64,000 nucleotides of DNA from NCBI RefSeq assembly GCF_003337415.1, contig NZ_QPJT01000001.1:124001-188000 (forward strand), read 5' to 3'. Every line of letters starts with the position of its first letter. Positions within the stretch are counted from its first letter, which is position 1. Both the position numbers and the translations under genes were made by a program. Below, one piece after another: positions 25,489 to 33,353 of the stretch. The DNA is from Anaerobacterium chartisolvens (GTDB taxonomy: Bacteria > Bacillota > Clostridia > Acetivibrionales > DSM-27016). Below the pieces are notes generated by a model. The model was not told where the DNA came from. It ran no database searches and worked only from the letters and a program-made list of their open reading frames with translations.

Positions 25489-27096
25489 CTAATTTTGACT
25501 GTCATTTTCTTCATTATTCGGAGCAGACGGCGGGTTTGAATTCTGGCGTCTGCTGTTATTCCGGCCTATCATCCTCGGACGGATTGTCATCGTCCAGAGA
25601 GGCATCCTTATGAAAGTATCTTTCATATCCCGCGGAGCAAATGGGGCTATAGGTGAGAGATAAGGTGTTCCGAAAGACCTTAAGGATACCATGTGTATAA
25701 AAGCCACCAGCAGCCCCATAATAATACCAAATCCACCCATAACTCCCGCAAGTATAAGCAAAAAGTACCGTAATATTGAACCGGAGTCTGTCTGTGCAGG
25801 TATCGCAAAGCTTGAAATAGCGGTCAGAGCTACAATGATAACCATGAAATTACCAATAAGGCCCGCGGAAACAGCCGATTCACCGATTACAAGCGCACCC
25901 ACAATGCTTACCGCAGAGCCTATAGGTCTTGGCAAACGCACTCCGGCTTCCCGCAGAATCTCAAATATTATTATCATAATTGTCGCTTCAACAACTGAAG
26001 GAAAAGGCACTCCTTCATTCCCCGCTGTCATGGTAAACAGCAGGAGGGTGGGTATCAGCTCCTGATGGAACGTCGATAAGGCTACATAGGCTGCCGGAGC
26101 CAGAATGGTAATAAAATAGGCTAAAAATCTTATAATTCTTATAACGCTTGCAAAAAACGGCCTGGAATAATAGTCCTCAGCACTTTGAAAGCTTTCAATA
26201 AAAAGCATCGGCACTGTAAGAACAAATGGTGTTCCTTCTACTAAGATAGCCGCACGCCCTTCAAGTATTTTTGCTGCCACAGTATCAGGTTTCTCGCTGT
26301 TACCAACGGTTGAAAATATGGAATAGGGTGCGTCCTCAATAAACGCTTCAATATAACCCGACTCAAGCACTGCATCAATTTGGATATTGCTTAGTCTTTT
26401 TTTTATTTCGTGTATAAGCTTTGGATTGACTATATCCTTTATATAGGCTATAGAAACATCAGTTCTCGTTTTTTCTCCGATTGTAAAAGTCTCAAAGCGC
26501 AAATCCGGGTTTCTAATTTTACGCCTCAGCAACGTAGTGTTAGTGCGCAAATTTTCGGTGAAGCCCTCACGGGGACCCCGTACAACATTTTCCGTTTCCG
26601 GCTTCTCCACGCTGCGTCTTTCCCATTTTTTAGCGTTAATAACCAAAGCCTCTTTTGAACCATCCACTAAAAGAATTGTGCTTCCAGATAAAAGGTAATC
26701 TAATAAATCATCCAAAGTTGAGATTTTTTGTACATCACTTACCGAAAGCAGTTCTTCATAAACAATATCGATATTGCATGTATCAGAAGCGTTCTTTTTT
26801 GCAAATATGTATGTATCATACATTAAGGGCTTCATAACACTGCTGCTGATGACATCCTTATCCACCATGCCATCAACAAATATCAGCGCCCCTTTTGCTT
26901 GCTTATTGCCTCCGAAGCTGAACGTCCGCATAATAATGTCTTCGCCTGTGCCTAAAATATTTCGTAAAGCTTCAAGATTCACCTTAAGATCCGGCGACAA
27001 AAGCGTAATATCTCTTTTAGCAGTGATATTATGCTCCTTGATGTTTGTTTTTTTTGCTTTATTATAGCGAATAATTTTTGATAGATAATTGAACAT
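25489..27096 (-). CDS. Spore germination protein, GerAA family (receptor A subunit)
   Basis: 535 residues with a hydrophilic N-terminal half and about five to six helices in the C-terminal half. Conserved GerA blocks are visible: VVRGPREGFTENLRTNTTLLRRKI (motif begins near residue 167) and then PFVLTVPMLFIESFQSAEDYYSRPF. Towards the end come LPRPIGSAVSIVGALVIG and SLRSFGTPYLSPIAPF. Its ribosome site is GAAGGTGA. It is the first gene of operon A-C-B-D; a forespore-type promoter candidate lies about 40 bp upstream. Confidence 0.93.
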   Translation of the reverse strand: MFNYLSKIIRYNKAKKTNIKEHNITAKRDITLLSPDLKVNLEALRNILGTGEDIIMRTFSFGGNKQAKGALIFVDGMVDKDVISSSVMKPLMYDTYIFAKKNASDTCNIDIVYEELLSVSDVQKISTLDDLLDYLLSGSTILLVDGSKEALVINAKKWERRSVEKPETENVVRGPREGFTENLRTNTTLLRRKIRNPDLRFETFTIGEKTRTDVSIAYIKDIVNPKLIHEIKKRLSNIQIDAVLESGYIEAFIEDAPYSIFSTVGNSEKPDTVAAKILEGRAAILVEGTPFVLTVPMLFIESFQSAEDYYSRPFFASVIRIIRFLAYFITILAPAAYVALSTFHQELIPTLLLFTMTAGNEGVPFPSVVEATIMIIIFEILREAGVRLPRPIGSAVSIVGALVIGESAVSAGLIGNFMVIIVALTAISSFAIPAQTDSGSILRYFLLILAGVMGGFGIIMGLLVAFIHMVSLRSFGTPYLSPIAPFAPRDMKDTFIRMPLWTMTIRPRMIGRNNSRRQNSNPPSAPNNEENDSQN

Positions 27097-27133
27097 AACT
27101 CACCTTCTCTAATGGATTTTTTTACTTATTCGA

Positions 27134-27163
27134 AGTATTGACTACATTGATATACGATATACA
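27134..27163 (-). promoter_or_regulatory. Candidate sigma-G-type promoter of ger operon 1
   Basis: On the minus strand TGTATA (27158-27163) is followed after 17 bp by CAATACT (27134-27140). The forespore consensus is roughly TGnATA-17/18-CATACTA. The position, 37 bp upstream of the GerA-type start, fits an operon read in the forespore. It lies inside the decayed YD-repeat fragment. No equally good match was found before ger operon 2. Confidence 0.4.
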
Positions 27164-27414
27164 AGCAAAGTAAATACCTGTTGCTTCATGCTGTCACAGT
27201 AGTAGTATGTCGTCATTCCCCTTCCGTCGGCTTTGGACGCTAAATTTCCCCGGAAATCATATGTGTATCGTCTGGTGCTTACATCCGGGTCGGTAGCCTT
27301 AGCAAGCCTTCCGTTACCGTTATATTTATAGGCTGTGGTATTTCCGTAAGAATATAAAAGAGCCGCAAGGGAAAGCATTGTAAATACCCCCCTTGCGGCT
27401 GCTTGAACCATCAA
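27142..27414 (-). pseudogene. YD/RHS-repeat protein fragment
   Basis: A 90-codon frame whose central part contains YKYNGNGRLAKATDPD then RRYTYDFRGNLASKADGRG and TYYY. This is the tandem YD-repeat pattern (Y..nGrl...td..G...tY.YD..GnL) of RHS-type surface or toxin proteins, which normally run to over a thousand residues. Only about two repeats remain. The first 25 residues do not look like the family and there is no good ribosome site. I read it as a relic left by loss or recombination of an RHS-type gene. Confidence 0.6.
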
Positions 27415-27426
27415 AACCAGTGCTTT

Positions 27427-27576
27427 TTACTCCCTGCACTTTTCACAGCGCCCAAAAAATTTAACACTATGGTTTTCAACGGTAAAATGCTTTTTTACAT
27501 ATATTTGATCTTCCAACTCCTCCAGCAAATCGTCCTCCATATCGATCACTGCTCCGCAAAAGAATTTTTCAGCACG
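27427..27576 (-). pseudogene. C-terminal fragment of a Fur-family regulator
   Basis: The minus-strand frame from 27576 to the TAA at 27427 reads CGAVIDMEDDLLEELEDQIY then VKKHFTVENHSVKFFGRCEKCRE-stop. This matches the dimerisation domain of Fur/PerR proteins, including the last zinc pair CxxC (RCEKCRE). In the same frame a TAA (27577-27579) interrupts the reading immediately upstream, and the DNA-binding half is missing; the LysR gene begins 6 bp away. So only about 49 codons of the C-terminus survive, and the fragment cannot act as a repressor. Confidence 0.65.
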
Positions 27577-27582
27577 TTAACC

Positions 27583-28467
27583 TCAATCACCCATAATAAA
27601 ATCTATAAAGCCCTTAATAAAATCCATTGGGGCATGGTGCAAATAAATAAAGTTAAACTCTCTCATAATACGCACATGATGTATGGGAATAATTACAAGA
27701 GTCTCCGCCTCTACCTCCTTACTTACGGCCTCTTTGGAGATTATAGTGTATCCTAAGTTTGCCTCTACAAGAGATTTTATGGCACCAATGCTTCCAACCT
27801 CCATATATGTTTTGACATCTGAAGGCTTGTATCCCATTTCAACCAGCTTATTTTCAAATATTACTCGTGTTCCCGAGCCCTTTTCCCTCAAAATAAGCTT
27901 TCCGCTGTGAATTATGTCGTGCATTTCAACTCCGGGTCTTTTTACAAAGCTGCTTAGCGGTGCGGCAACAAGCACAAGCTCGTCGTCCTTCAGCTTGATA
28001 TGATTAAACCTGCTCTTGTCAAACGGCCCTTCGACAATCCCTAAATCAATTTCTCCACTTATTAATTTGTTGACAATGTCCTCGGAATTGTTAACCTGCA
28101 TAATAATGTCTATATTATTGTAAAGCCTTTTGTGCTTCCCCAACAAATGCGGAAGCACAAATTCCCCAATAGTAAGTGTGGCTCCTATATTATAGCGTTT
28201 TATCATAGAACCCTTATTTTTTAGCCTTCTCTCCAGCAGCATTGCATTGGCATTGGAATTCTTTGCGTATTGCAGCAAAAGCTCTCCCTCCTCCGTCAAT
28301 GAAAGCTGCTTTCCCTTTTTTCTTATAAGCTTTACCCGATAAAATTCCTCTATCTGCTTTATGTGCTGTGTAACGGCAGGCTGTGTAAGATTCAGCATTT
28401 CTGCCGCCCTTGTGAAGCTCCCCAGCCTTGCCACATTTATAAATGTAATAAGCTTTGAATCTATCAT
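27583..28467 (-). CDS. LysR family regulator, divergent from YeiH-like exporter gene
   Basis: 294 residues. The winged helix-turn-helix is at 1-60 (FINVARLGSFTRAAEMLNLTQPAVTQHIKQIE), followed by the usual effector-binding domain with GTRVIFENKLVEMG and GSIGAIKSLVEANLGYTIIS. It is divergent from a YeiH-family gene, the same pairing as LysR regulator YeiE with YeiH in enterobacteria, so it most likely activates that gene. The 122-bp intergenic region contains an AT-rich dyad with the T-N11-A form preferred by LysR proteins, overlapping the -35 of the yeiH-like promoter. Confidence 0.9.
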   Translation of the reverse strand: MIDSKLITFINVARLGSFTRAAEMLNLTQPAVTQHIKQIEEFYRVKLIRKKGKQLSLTEEGELLLQYAKNSNANAMLLERRLKNKGSMIKRYNIGATLTIGEFVLPHLLGKHKRLYNNIDIIMQVNNSEDIVNKLISGEIDLGIVEGPFDKSRFNHIKLKDDELVLVAAPLSSFVKRPGVEMHDIIHSGKLILREKGSGTRVIFENKLVEMGYKPSDVKTYMEVGSIGAIKSLVEANLGYTIISKEAVSKEVEAETLVIIPIHHVRIMREFNFIYLHHAPMDFIKGFIDFIMGD

Positions 28468-28512
28468 GTTGTCCCTCTTATATCTATAAATTTTTCTTAT
28501 GCTTTAATAATA

Positions 28513-28550
28513 AATCATAATTTGATTTTATGGTATGTGCATATTAAAAT
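28513..28550 (+). promoter_or_regulatory. Promoter and LysR-type site of the yeiH-like gene
   Basis: TTGATT (28522-28527), 17 bp, TAAAAT (28545-28550). Overlapping the -35 is an imperfect dyad, ATCATAATTTGAT with AT-rich flanks (about 28510-28530), a plausible site for the divergent LysR protein. Confidence 0.45.
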
Positions 28551-28589
28551 AATTATGTTATTTTTATAATTTCTTCTGGGGGCGTTTAT

Positions 28590-29597
28590 ATGATATGGCT
28601 TAAAACAAACATTCCGGGTATTTTTATATGCTTTGCGGCAGCACTGGCATCAGCCTGGCTGGGAAAAGAGTTGCCTCTGATAGGAGGGCCTGTATTCGGC
28701 ATTATCATAGGCATTATAATAAACAATACCCTTAGAATGCCTGCATGGTTCCCGCAAGGGATTAAATTTACTTCAAAGAGAATCCTTCAATTGGCAATTA
28801 TTTTTCTGGGTGCTGGACTCAGCCTGTTTCAGGTGTGGGAAACCGGGCTTGAATCCCTTCCCGTAATGCTGTTTACTCTGCTTTTGGCCTTTGTTTCAGC
28901 ATTCATCTGCGGAAAAATCATGAAGGTGCCGTACAAGCTTACATGGCTTATAGGAACAGGTACTGCTATATGCGGCGGCTCAGCCATTGCTGCTGTTTCC
29001 CCCATAATTGAAGCGGAAGAGTCAGATATCGCGTATTCAATATCAGTAATTTTTTTGTTTAATATCATTGCAGTGCTTGTATTTCCACCATTGGGACATC
29101 TTCTGGGCTTTTCCGAGAAGGCGTTCGGCTTATGGGCGGGAACCGCCATAAATGATACCTCATCGGTAGTAGCGGCAGGCTACGCCTTCAGCACAGCCGC
29201 AGGAGATTACGCAACCATTGTAAAGCTTGCAAGAACAACAATGATAATACCCATATCCCTGATTTTCGCCACTGTCATGTCCGTCAAAAGAAAAAAGCAT
29301 ACGTCAGAGGGCGGCAGCGTCAATTACAGTCTGACAAAAATCTTTCCGTGGTTTATTCTCGGTTTTCTCGCGGCATCACTTATGAATACGCTGAATATAA
29401 TAAGTGCAAATACCGCATCATATTTATCTGAGCTGGGCAAATTTCTTATTGTAATGGCATTGACGGCTGTCGGGCTGAGCGCAGATATTAAAAAAATGCT
29501 TAAAAGCGGCGTTAAGCCTTTGCTCTTAGGTCTGATTACATGGCTTACGGTGGCATTTGCAAGTATAGCTATACAATTTATTACAGGAAAAATATAA
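28590..29597 (+). CDS. YeiH family (UPF0324) putative sulfate exporter
   Basis: 335 residues, about ten helices. Family signatures include LGAGLSLFQV, LIGTGTAICGGSAIAAVSPI (near residue 125) and WAGTAINDTSSVVAAGYAF (near 182). The glycine-rich GTGTAICGGSA and the NDTSS loop are the conserved hairpins of this fold. Members are annotated as putative sulfate or sulfonate-linked exporters, but the biochemical evidence is thin. GGGGGC lies 8 nt upstream of the ATG. Control by the divergent LysR regulator is likely. Confidence 0.85.
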   Translation: MIWLKTNIPGIFICFAAALASAWLGKELPLIGGPVFGIIIGIIINNTLRMPAWFPQGIKFTSKRILQLAIIFLGAGLSLFQVWETGLESLPVMLFTLLLAFVSAFICGKIMKVPYKLTWLIGTGTAICGGSAIAAVSPIIEAEESDIAYSISVIFLFNIIAVLVFPPLGHLLGFSEKAFGLWAGTAINDTSSVVAAGYAFSTAAGDYATIVKLARTTMIIPISLIFATVMSVKRKKHTSEGGSVNYSLTKIFPWFILGFLAASLMNTLNIISANTASYLSELGKFLIVMALTAVGLSADIKKMLKSGVKPLLLGLITWLTVAFASIAIQFITGKI

Positions 29598-29631
29598 TAT
29601 GTGAGGGGAGCCCCCGCTTCCTGAGCACCCG

Positions 29632-29814
29632 CTATACAGCCTGTATCGCACCCATAGGACAATACCTCACGCACTTTTTGCACTTTATGCATTTGTCTTC
29701 ATCTATAGTGGGAGCAGCAAAGCCCTTTTGAATAATGGCTCCCGCCGGGCATACCCTTATGGATGGACATACATGATTTTCGGGGCATCTTTTTTTCTCT
29801 ACAATTATCTGCAT
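29632..29814 (-). CDS. Small ferredoxin-like iron-sulfur protein
   Basis: 60 residues. The second half has a complete [4Fe-4S] motif C42xxC45xxC48xxxC52P. The first half has only C10, C16 and C22-P with wide spacing (C-x5-C-x5-C), so the first cluster site is non-canonical and may bind a different cluster or none. A GGAGG ribosome site is present. It is 28 bp downstream of a NapH-like membrane iron-sulfur protein and is probably its soluble redox partner. Confidence 0.8.
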   Translation of the reverse strand: MQIIVEKKRCPENHVCPSIRVCPAGAIIQKGFAAPTIDEDKCIKCKKCVRYCPMGAIQAV

Positions 29815-29842
29815 AAAAAATCCTCCTTATTATTTATAGGTT

Positions 29843-30499
29843 TTAATCAATATTCAAAGCCCTCTTAGGGCACGCCTCCACGCATACTCCGCATTTTAAG
29901 CAGTCGGCATTCGTAACCCTTTCTTTTTCCTTATAGCAAAGCACATCAATACCCACGGGACACTTTTTATTGCACATTTTGCAGCCCACACATTTTCCCT
30001 TGTTAAACGATACATGCCTTATTGCTGATTTCACCCTCTCCGTCCGGGCTGCATAATGAGCCATGGTACCCATAGGGCAAATCATGCACCACGCTCTATG
30101 GTTATATGCCACACCAAGCACAACGGCAAGAGCTGTGGTTATTATTATCATTCGTATAAAAACCTGACTTACGGCCAAAGCATTTCCCCATGCAACAGCA
30201 AGCTGTATTGCAAATGCACTCATAAGCACCACCAGAAATAAATTCCTGAACCATGCTGTCTTTAAAAAATTCGGCATACGGTTTTTCAGGCTCAACCGGG
30301 ATAATATAACATCATTGAAGCTCCCTCTGGGGCAAAAATTTCCACACCACATTCTTCCCTTAAAAAATGCCAATGCTACAGGCGCCAGCATACATATCAG
30401 TGCGGCAATACCTATAAAGGGATATATCAAGCCTATTATGCAGTATGCCAAAAGCAACAGCCACGCCCATTGGTGAATAAATTTCTTAAACCCTTTCAT
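29843..30499 (-). CDS. NapH/CcoG-like membrane ferredoxin
   Basis: 218 residues from ATG 30499, which has GGGGGATT upstream (a TTG three codons earlier is less likely). Four membrane helices are visible. Between them lie the cysteine pairs RMWCGNFCPRG and RAWCMICPMG of the NapH family, and the C-terminus has two [4Fe-4S] motifs: CVGCKMCNKKCP and CLKCGVCVEACP. Such proteins pass electrons across or along the membrane to a partner reductase. No reductase is adjacent here; only a small ferredoxin follows. A consensus promoter lies 53 bp upstream. Confidence 0.85.
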   Translation of the reverse strand: MKGFKKFIHQWAWLLLLAYCIIGLIYPFIGIAALICMLAPVALAFFKGRMWCGNFCPRGSFNDVILSRLSLKNRMPNFLKTAWFRNLFLVVLMSAFAIQLAVAWGNALAVSQVFIRMIIITTALAVVLGVAYNHRAWCMICPMGTMAHYAARTERVKSAIRHVSFNKGKCVGCKMCNKKCPVGIDVLCYKEKERVTNADCLKCGVCVEACPKRALNID

Positions 30500-30551
30500 T
30501 ACAAACAATCCCCCAAACCATATATTTACATATTCTTATTAATATATAAAC

Positions 30552-30580
30552 ATTATATGCGGCATACTTATATTTGTCAA
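30552..30580 (-). promoter_or_regulatory. Consensus sigma-A promoter of the napH-like/ferredoxin operon
   Basis: On the minus strand TTGACA (30575-30580), 17 bp, TATAAT (30552-30557): a perfect consensus. The spacer carries a dyad written on the plus strand as ATATGC-G-GCATAC (30555-30567), closely similar to the one in the cadA-like promoter. Confidence 0.75.
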
Positions 30581-30618
30581 TCTTAATATTCAAATATTAC
30601 GATATATTTTAAAAAAAT

Positions 30619-30660
30619 AAATGGTGCCTATTCTTATTTAATATAAGAATGGCACCGTTT
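30619..30660. terminator. Terminator of the cadA-like gene
   Basis: GGTGCC (30623-30628) and GGCACC (30651-30656) close a stem that continues as TATTCTTAT pairing with ATAAGAAT (one unpaired base). A-rich and T-rich flanks are present on both sides. It is 4 bp after the CadA-like stop. Confidence 0.65.
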
Positions 30661-30663
30661 ATA

Positions 30664-33018
30664 TCAGCTGCGCTGTATCCTCATTACTCTCATTGCATTT
30701 AAAATGGCTATAACCGCCACCCCCACATCTCCGAACACAGCCTCCCACATTGTAGCTATGCCCATGGCTCCTAAGACAAGTATAATTCCTTTGACTCCCA
30801 GTGCAAAAATAATGTTTTGCCATACAATACTGCGCGTATGCCGGGCAATTTTTATGGCTGACGCGATCTTGGACGGCTCATCCGTCATAAGCACTATATC
30901 CGCGGCCTCAATAGCCGCATCGGAGCCCAATCCTCCCATAGCGATTCCTATGTCGGCACGAGCCAGCACAGGAGCGTCATTAATTCCATCTCCGACAAAA
31001 GCAAGCTTTTTACCGGGCTGCTTCCTGCCCTCAATCAATTCAAGCTTCTCAACCTTTTGGTGCGGAAGGAGCTCGGAATATACCTCATCTAAGCCTATTT
31101 CCTTTCCGACTCGTTCCCCGACAGCCTTACTGTCACCTGTAAGCATGATCAAGTTTTTTACTCCTGAGCTTCTTAGCTGTGAGACAGCCTTGCTGCTGTC
31201 CGGCTTTATTTCATCAGATATTATTATAACCCCCGAATAACTGCCATTTACCGCTACATGCACCGCGGTGCCTATGTCGTCAAATTCACGGCATATAATG
31301 CCATTGTCCCTCATAAGACGAGCATTTCCTGCAAGAACTGACTTATCCCTTACCTTTACCTTTATGCCACGCCCTGAAATTTCTTGATATTCCGAAACAA
31401 GACTCTTATCTATTTCCTTTTCATATGCCTTCTGAATTGAAAGGGCAATAGGATGATTGGAATAGCTTTCGGCATATGCGGCGTATTCAACAAGCCTCTT
31501 TTCGTCCATTCCTTCCGACGGGATAACCTGTGTGACCTTGAAAATACCCTTTGTAAGGGTTCCCGTCTTGTCAAATACAACAGTATCTACATTATTCAGC
31601 GCTTCCAAATAGCTGCTTCCCTTTATAAGTATTCCATTTCTTGAGGCTCCCCCTATGCCTCCGAAAAAGCTTAAGGGTATAGATACTACAAGCGCACACG
31701 GACAGGATACCACCAGAAAAACAAGCGCTCTGTTTATCCATTCGGAAAAAACAGCTCCGGGGATAACAAGCGGAGGAATAACTGCCAGAGCAACAGCGGC
31801 AAACACAACAAAGGGGGTGTAATACCTGGCAAACTTTGTTATAAAGTTTTCGGTCGGAGCCTTCTTGCTGCTGGCCTTCTGAACCATTTCAAGAATTTTG
31901 GAAACAGTGGATTCCCCAAACTCCTTCGACACCTCAACAGTAAGCACTCCACTCTTGTTAATTGAACCTGAAAGCACCTCGCTTCCTTCCTCCACATCTC
32001 TAGGCGCCGACTCCCCCGTTAAAGCGGAAGTATCCAGAGTAGATTTGCCGTCAATAACCTTTCCGTCGAGAGGTATTTTCTCTCCGGGTTTAATTATGAT
32101 AATATCTCCTATTCCCACCTCTTCGGGCGAAACCCTTCTTACCTCATTTCCAATCTTTAAGCTGGCAAAATCAGGACGTATGTCCATCAGCGCCATAATA
32201 GACTTCCTTGAGCGGTTTACAGCCATGCCTTGAAAAAATTCACCTATCTGGTAAAACAGCATGACAGCAACTCCCTCGGGAAATTCACCTATTGCGAAGG
32301 CTCCTATAGTGGCTATGCTCATTAAAAAGTTTTCGTCAAACACCTGACCCCTCGAAATGTTTTTAGCAGCTCTAAAAACAACCTCCCCTCCCACAAGCAG
32401 GTAGCTTGTCAGAAACAGCCCTAATTCCAGCGGGAAAGAAAATTCAAACGAAAAGGCTATAATGAAAATTAAAGCTCCCGCGGCAAAGGCGATTCTTTTT
32501 ATAAGCTCCTTCCTGCCGTCATCAGAGCTCTGCTTTAACGCCTTAGGCGTACCCGATATTTCAATGCCCGGCTCTATACGCGCGGCTGCCTCTACGGCCT
32601 GCCGGGCGATAGCAGCTAAATCACGGCTGTTTATAACATCTATGGTGAGCTTCTGAGATACAAAGTCCAAAACAGCCTCCTTAACACCCTCAATCCCGGC
32701 AACCTCTCTTTCTATTTTAGCGGCACAGTCAGCACAATCCAGCCCTGAGAAGTACAGCACCTTCCTTCCCGGTACCGCAATTGCCTTTTCCTTTACATTT
32801 ATATCAGGCTCACGGTTTTTTATAATATGTCCCGTTTGCGTCATAATACTGTTTAAGTCAGCATTATCCGCTATTTTCATTGAAAGCGTTTTTGAAATAA
32901 AATCTATGGAAGCAGCCTCTACTCCCTCCAATTTATTTACATCCTGCTCAATTTTAGCAGCACAGTTCCCGCAGCAGAGTCCTTCCAGTATCAGTTCCTT
33001 TTTTATTACAGCCTCCAT
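30664..33018 (-). CDS. Heavy-metal P1B-type ATPase, CadA/ZntA-like, with two HMA domains
   Basis: 784 residues from ATG 33018 with GGAGGGGGG upstream (an extension to 33054 lacks a ribosome site). Two heavy-metal-binding domains carry CGNC (16-19) and CADC (95-98). The membrane CPC motif (VVSCPCALVV), the DKTGTLT phosphorylation site, SNHPIALSI (the HP locus) and GDGINDAP are present. CPC plus these features indicate export of Zn2+, Cd2+ or Pb2+. The gene stands behind a consensus promoter with an ArsR/SmtB-like dyad just downstream of the start site, but no ArsR gene is visible nearby. A decayed Fur-type fragment lies 3 kb away. Confidence 0.92.
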   Translation of the reverse strand: MEAVIKKELILEGLCCGNCAAKIEQDVNKLEGVEAASIDFISKTLSMKIADNADLNSIMTQTGHIIKNREPDINVKEKAIAVPGRKVLYFSGLDCADCAAKIEREVAGIEGVKEAVLDFVSQKLTIDVINSRDLAAIARQAVEAAARIEPGIEISGTPKALKQSSDDGRKELIKRIAFAAGALIFIIAFSFEFSFPLELGLFLTSYLLVGGEVVFRAAKNISRGQVFDENFLMSIATIGAFAIGEFPEGVAVMLFYQIGEFFQGMAVNRSRKSIMALMDIRPDFASLKIGNEVRRVSPEEVGIGDIIIIKPGEKIPLDGKVIDGKSTLDTSALTGESAPRDVEEGSEVLSGSINKSGVLTVEVSKEFGESTVSKILEMVQKASSKKAPTENFITKFARYYTPFVVFAAVALAVIPPLVIPGAVFSEWINRALVFLVVSCPCALVVSIPLSFFGGIGGASRNGILIKGSSYLEALNNVDTVVFDKTGTLTKGIFKVTQVIPSEGMDEKRLVEYAAYAESYSNHPIALSIQKAYEKEIDKSLVSEYQEISGRGIKVKVRDKSVLAGNARLMRDNGIICREFDDIGTAVHVAVNGSYSGVIIISDEIKPDSSKAVSQLRSSGVKNLIMLTGDSKAVGERVGKEIGLDEVYSELLPHQKVEKLELIEGRKQPGKKLAFVGDGINDAPVLARADIGIAMGGLGSDAAIEAADIVLMTDEPSKIASAIKIARHTRSIVWQNIIFALGVKGIILVLGAMGIATMWEAVFGDVGVAVIAILNAMRVMRIQRS

Positions 33019-33116
33019 ATTGCCCCCCCTCCTTTTAAAGCCACTACTTGACAATACTTATTCCCTGCTCTTTCCCCCTAAAGTCGAGGGTGAACAGGCA
33101 TCTGCATCATGTCCAT

Positions 33117-33144
33117 ATATGAACTATTGAATACTTGTTCATAT
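33117..33144 (-). promoter_or_regulatory. ArsR/SmtB-like operator of the cadA-like gene
   Basis: ATATGAAC (33117-33124) and GTTCATAT (33137-33144) form a perfect 8-bp dyad with a 12-bp spacer. It starts about 12 bp downstream of the -10 box, where a bound repressor would block transcription. CadC/SmtB-type sites have this general 12-2-12-like shape. The regulator is not in the window. Confidence 0.55.
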
Positions 33145-33155
33145 GTTATACTATT

Positions 33156-33184
33156 ATTATATGCACGGCATATAAATATGTCAA
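33156..33184 (-). promoter_or_regulatory. Consensus sigma-A promoter of the cadA-like gene
   Basis: TTGACA (33179-33184), 17 bp, TATAAT (33156-33161) on the minus strand. The spacer contains the perfect dyad ATATGC-acg-GCATAT (33159-33173), which resembles the spacer dyad of the napH-like promoter. Confidence 0.8.
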
Positions 33185-33287
33185 CTAAAAAGTAATTTAG
33201 AATATATTTTTATTAGGAAAGTAATAATATGAAAGCTTCTCTTGTTTATGTGCTATGCAGCATGCTCTAGCTGCTTTTCGTTTGTGA

Positions 33288-33327
33288 CGCGGCCGACTTT
33301 GCCGGTTTTTCTGCAAAACCGGCCGCG
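33288..33327. terminator. Overlapping hairpins after the modD-like gene
   Basis: The outer pair CGCGGCCG (33288-33295) and CGGCCGCG (33320-33327) competes with the inner pair GCCGGTTTT (33301-33309) and AAAACCGGC (33315-33323), because they share bases. The inner stem with its A/T tail is the better terminator for the minus-strand cluster that ends at 33354. It also borders the upstream region of the cadA-like gene. Confidence 0.5.
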
Positions 33328-33353
33328 GTAGAATAATATGTAGCATCTTATCC

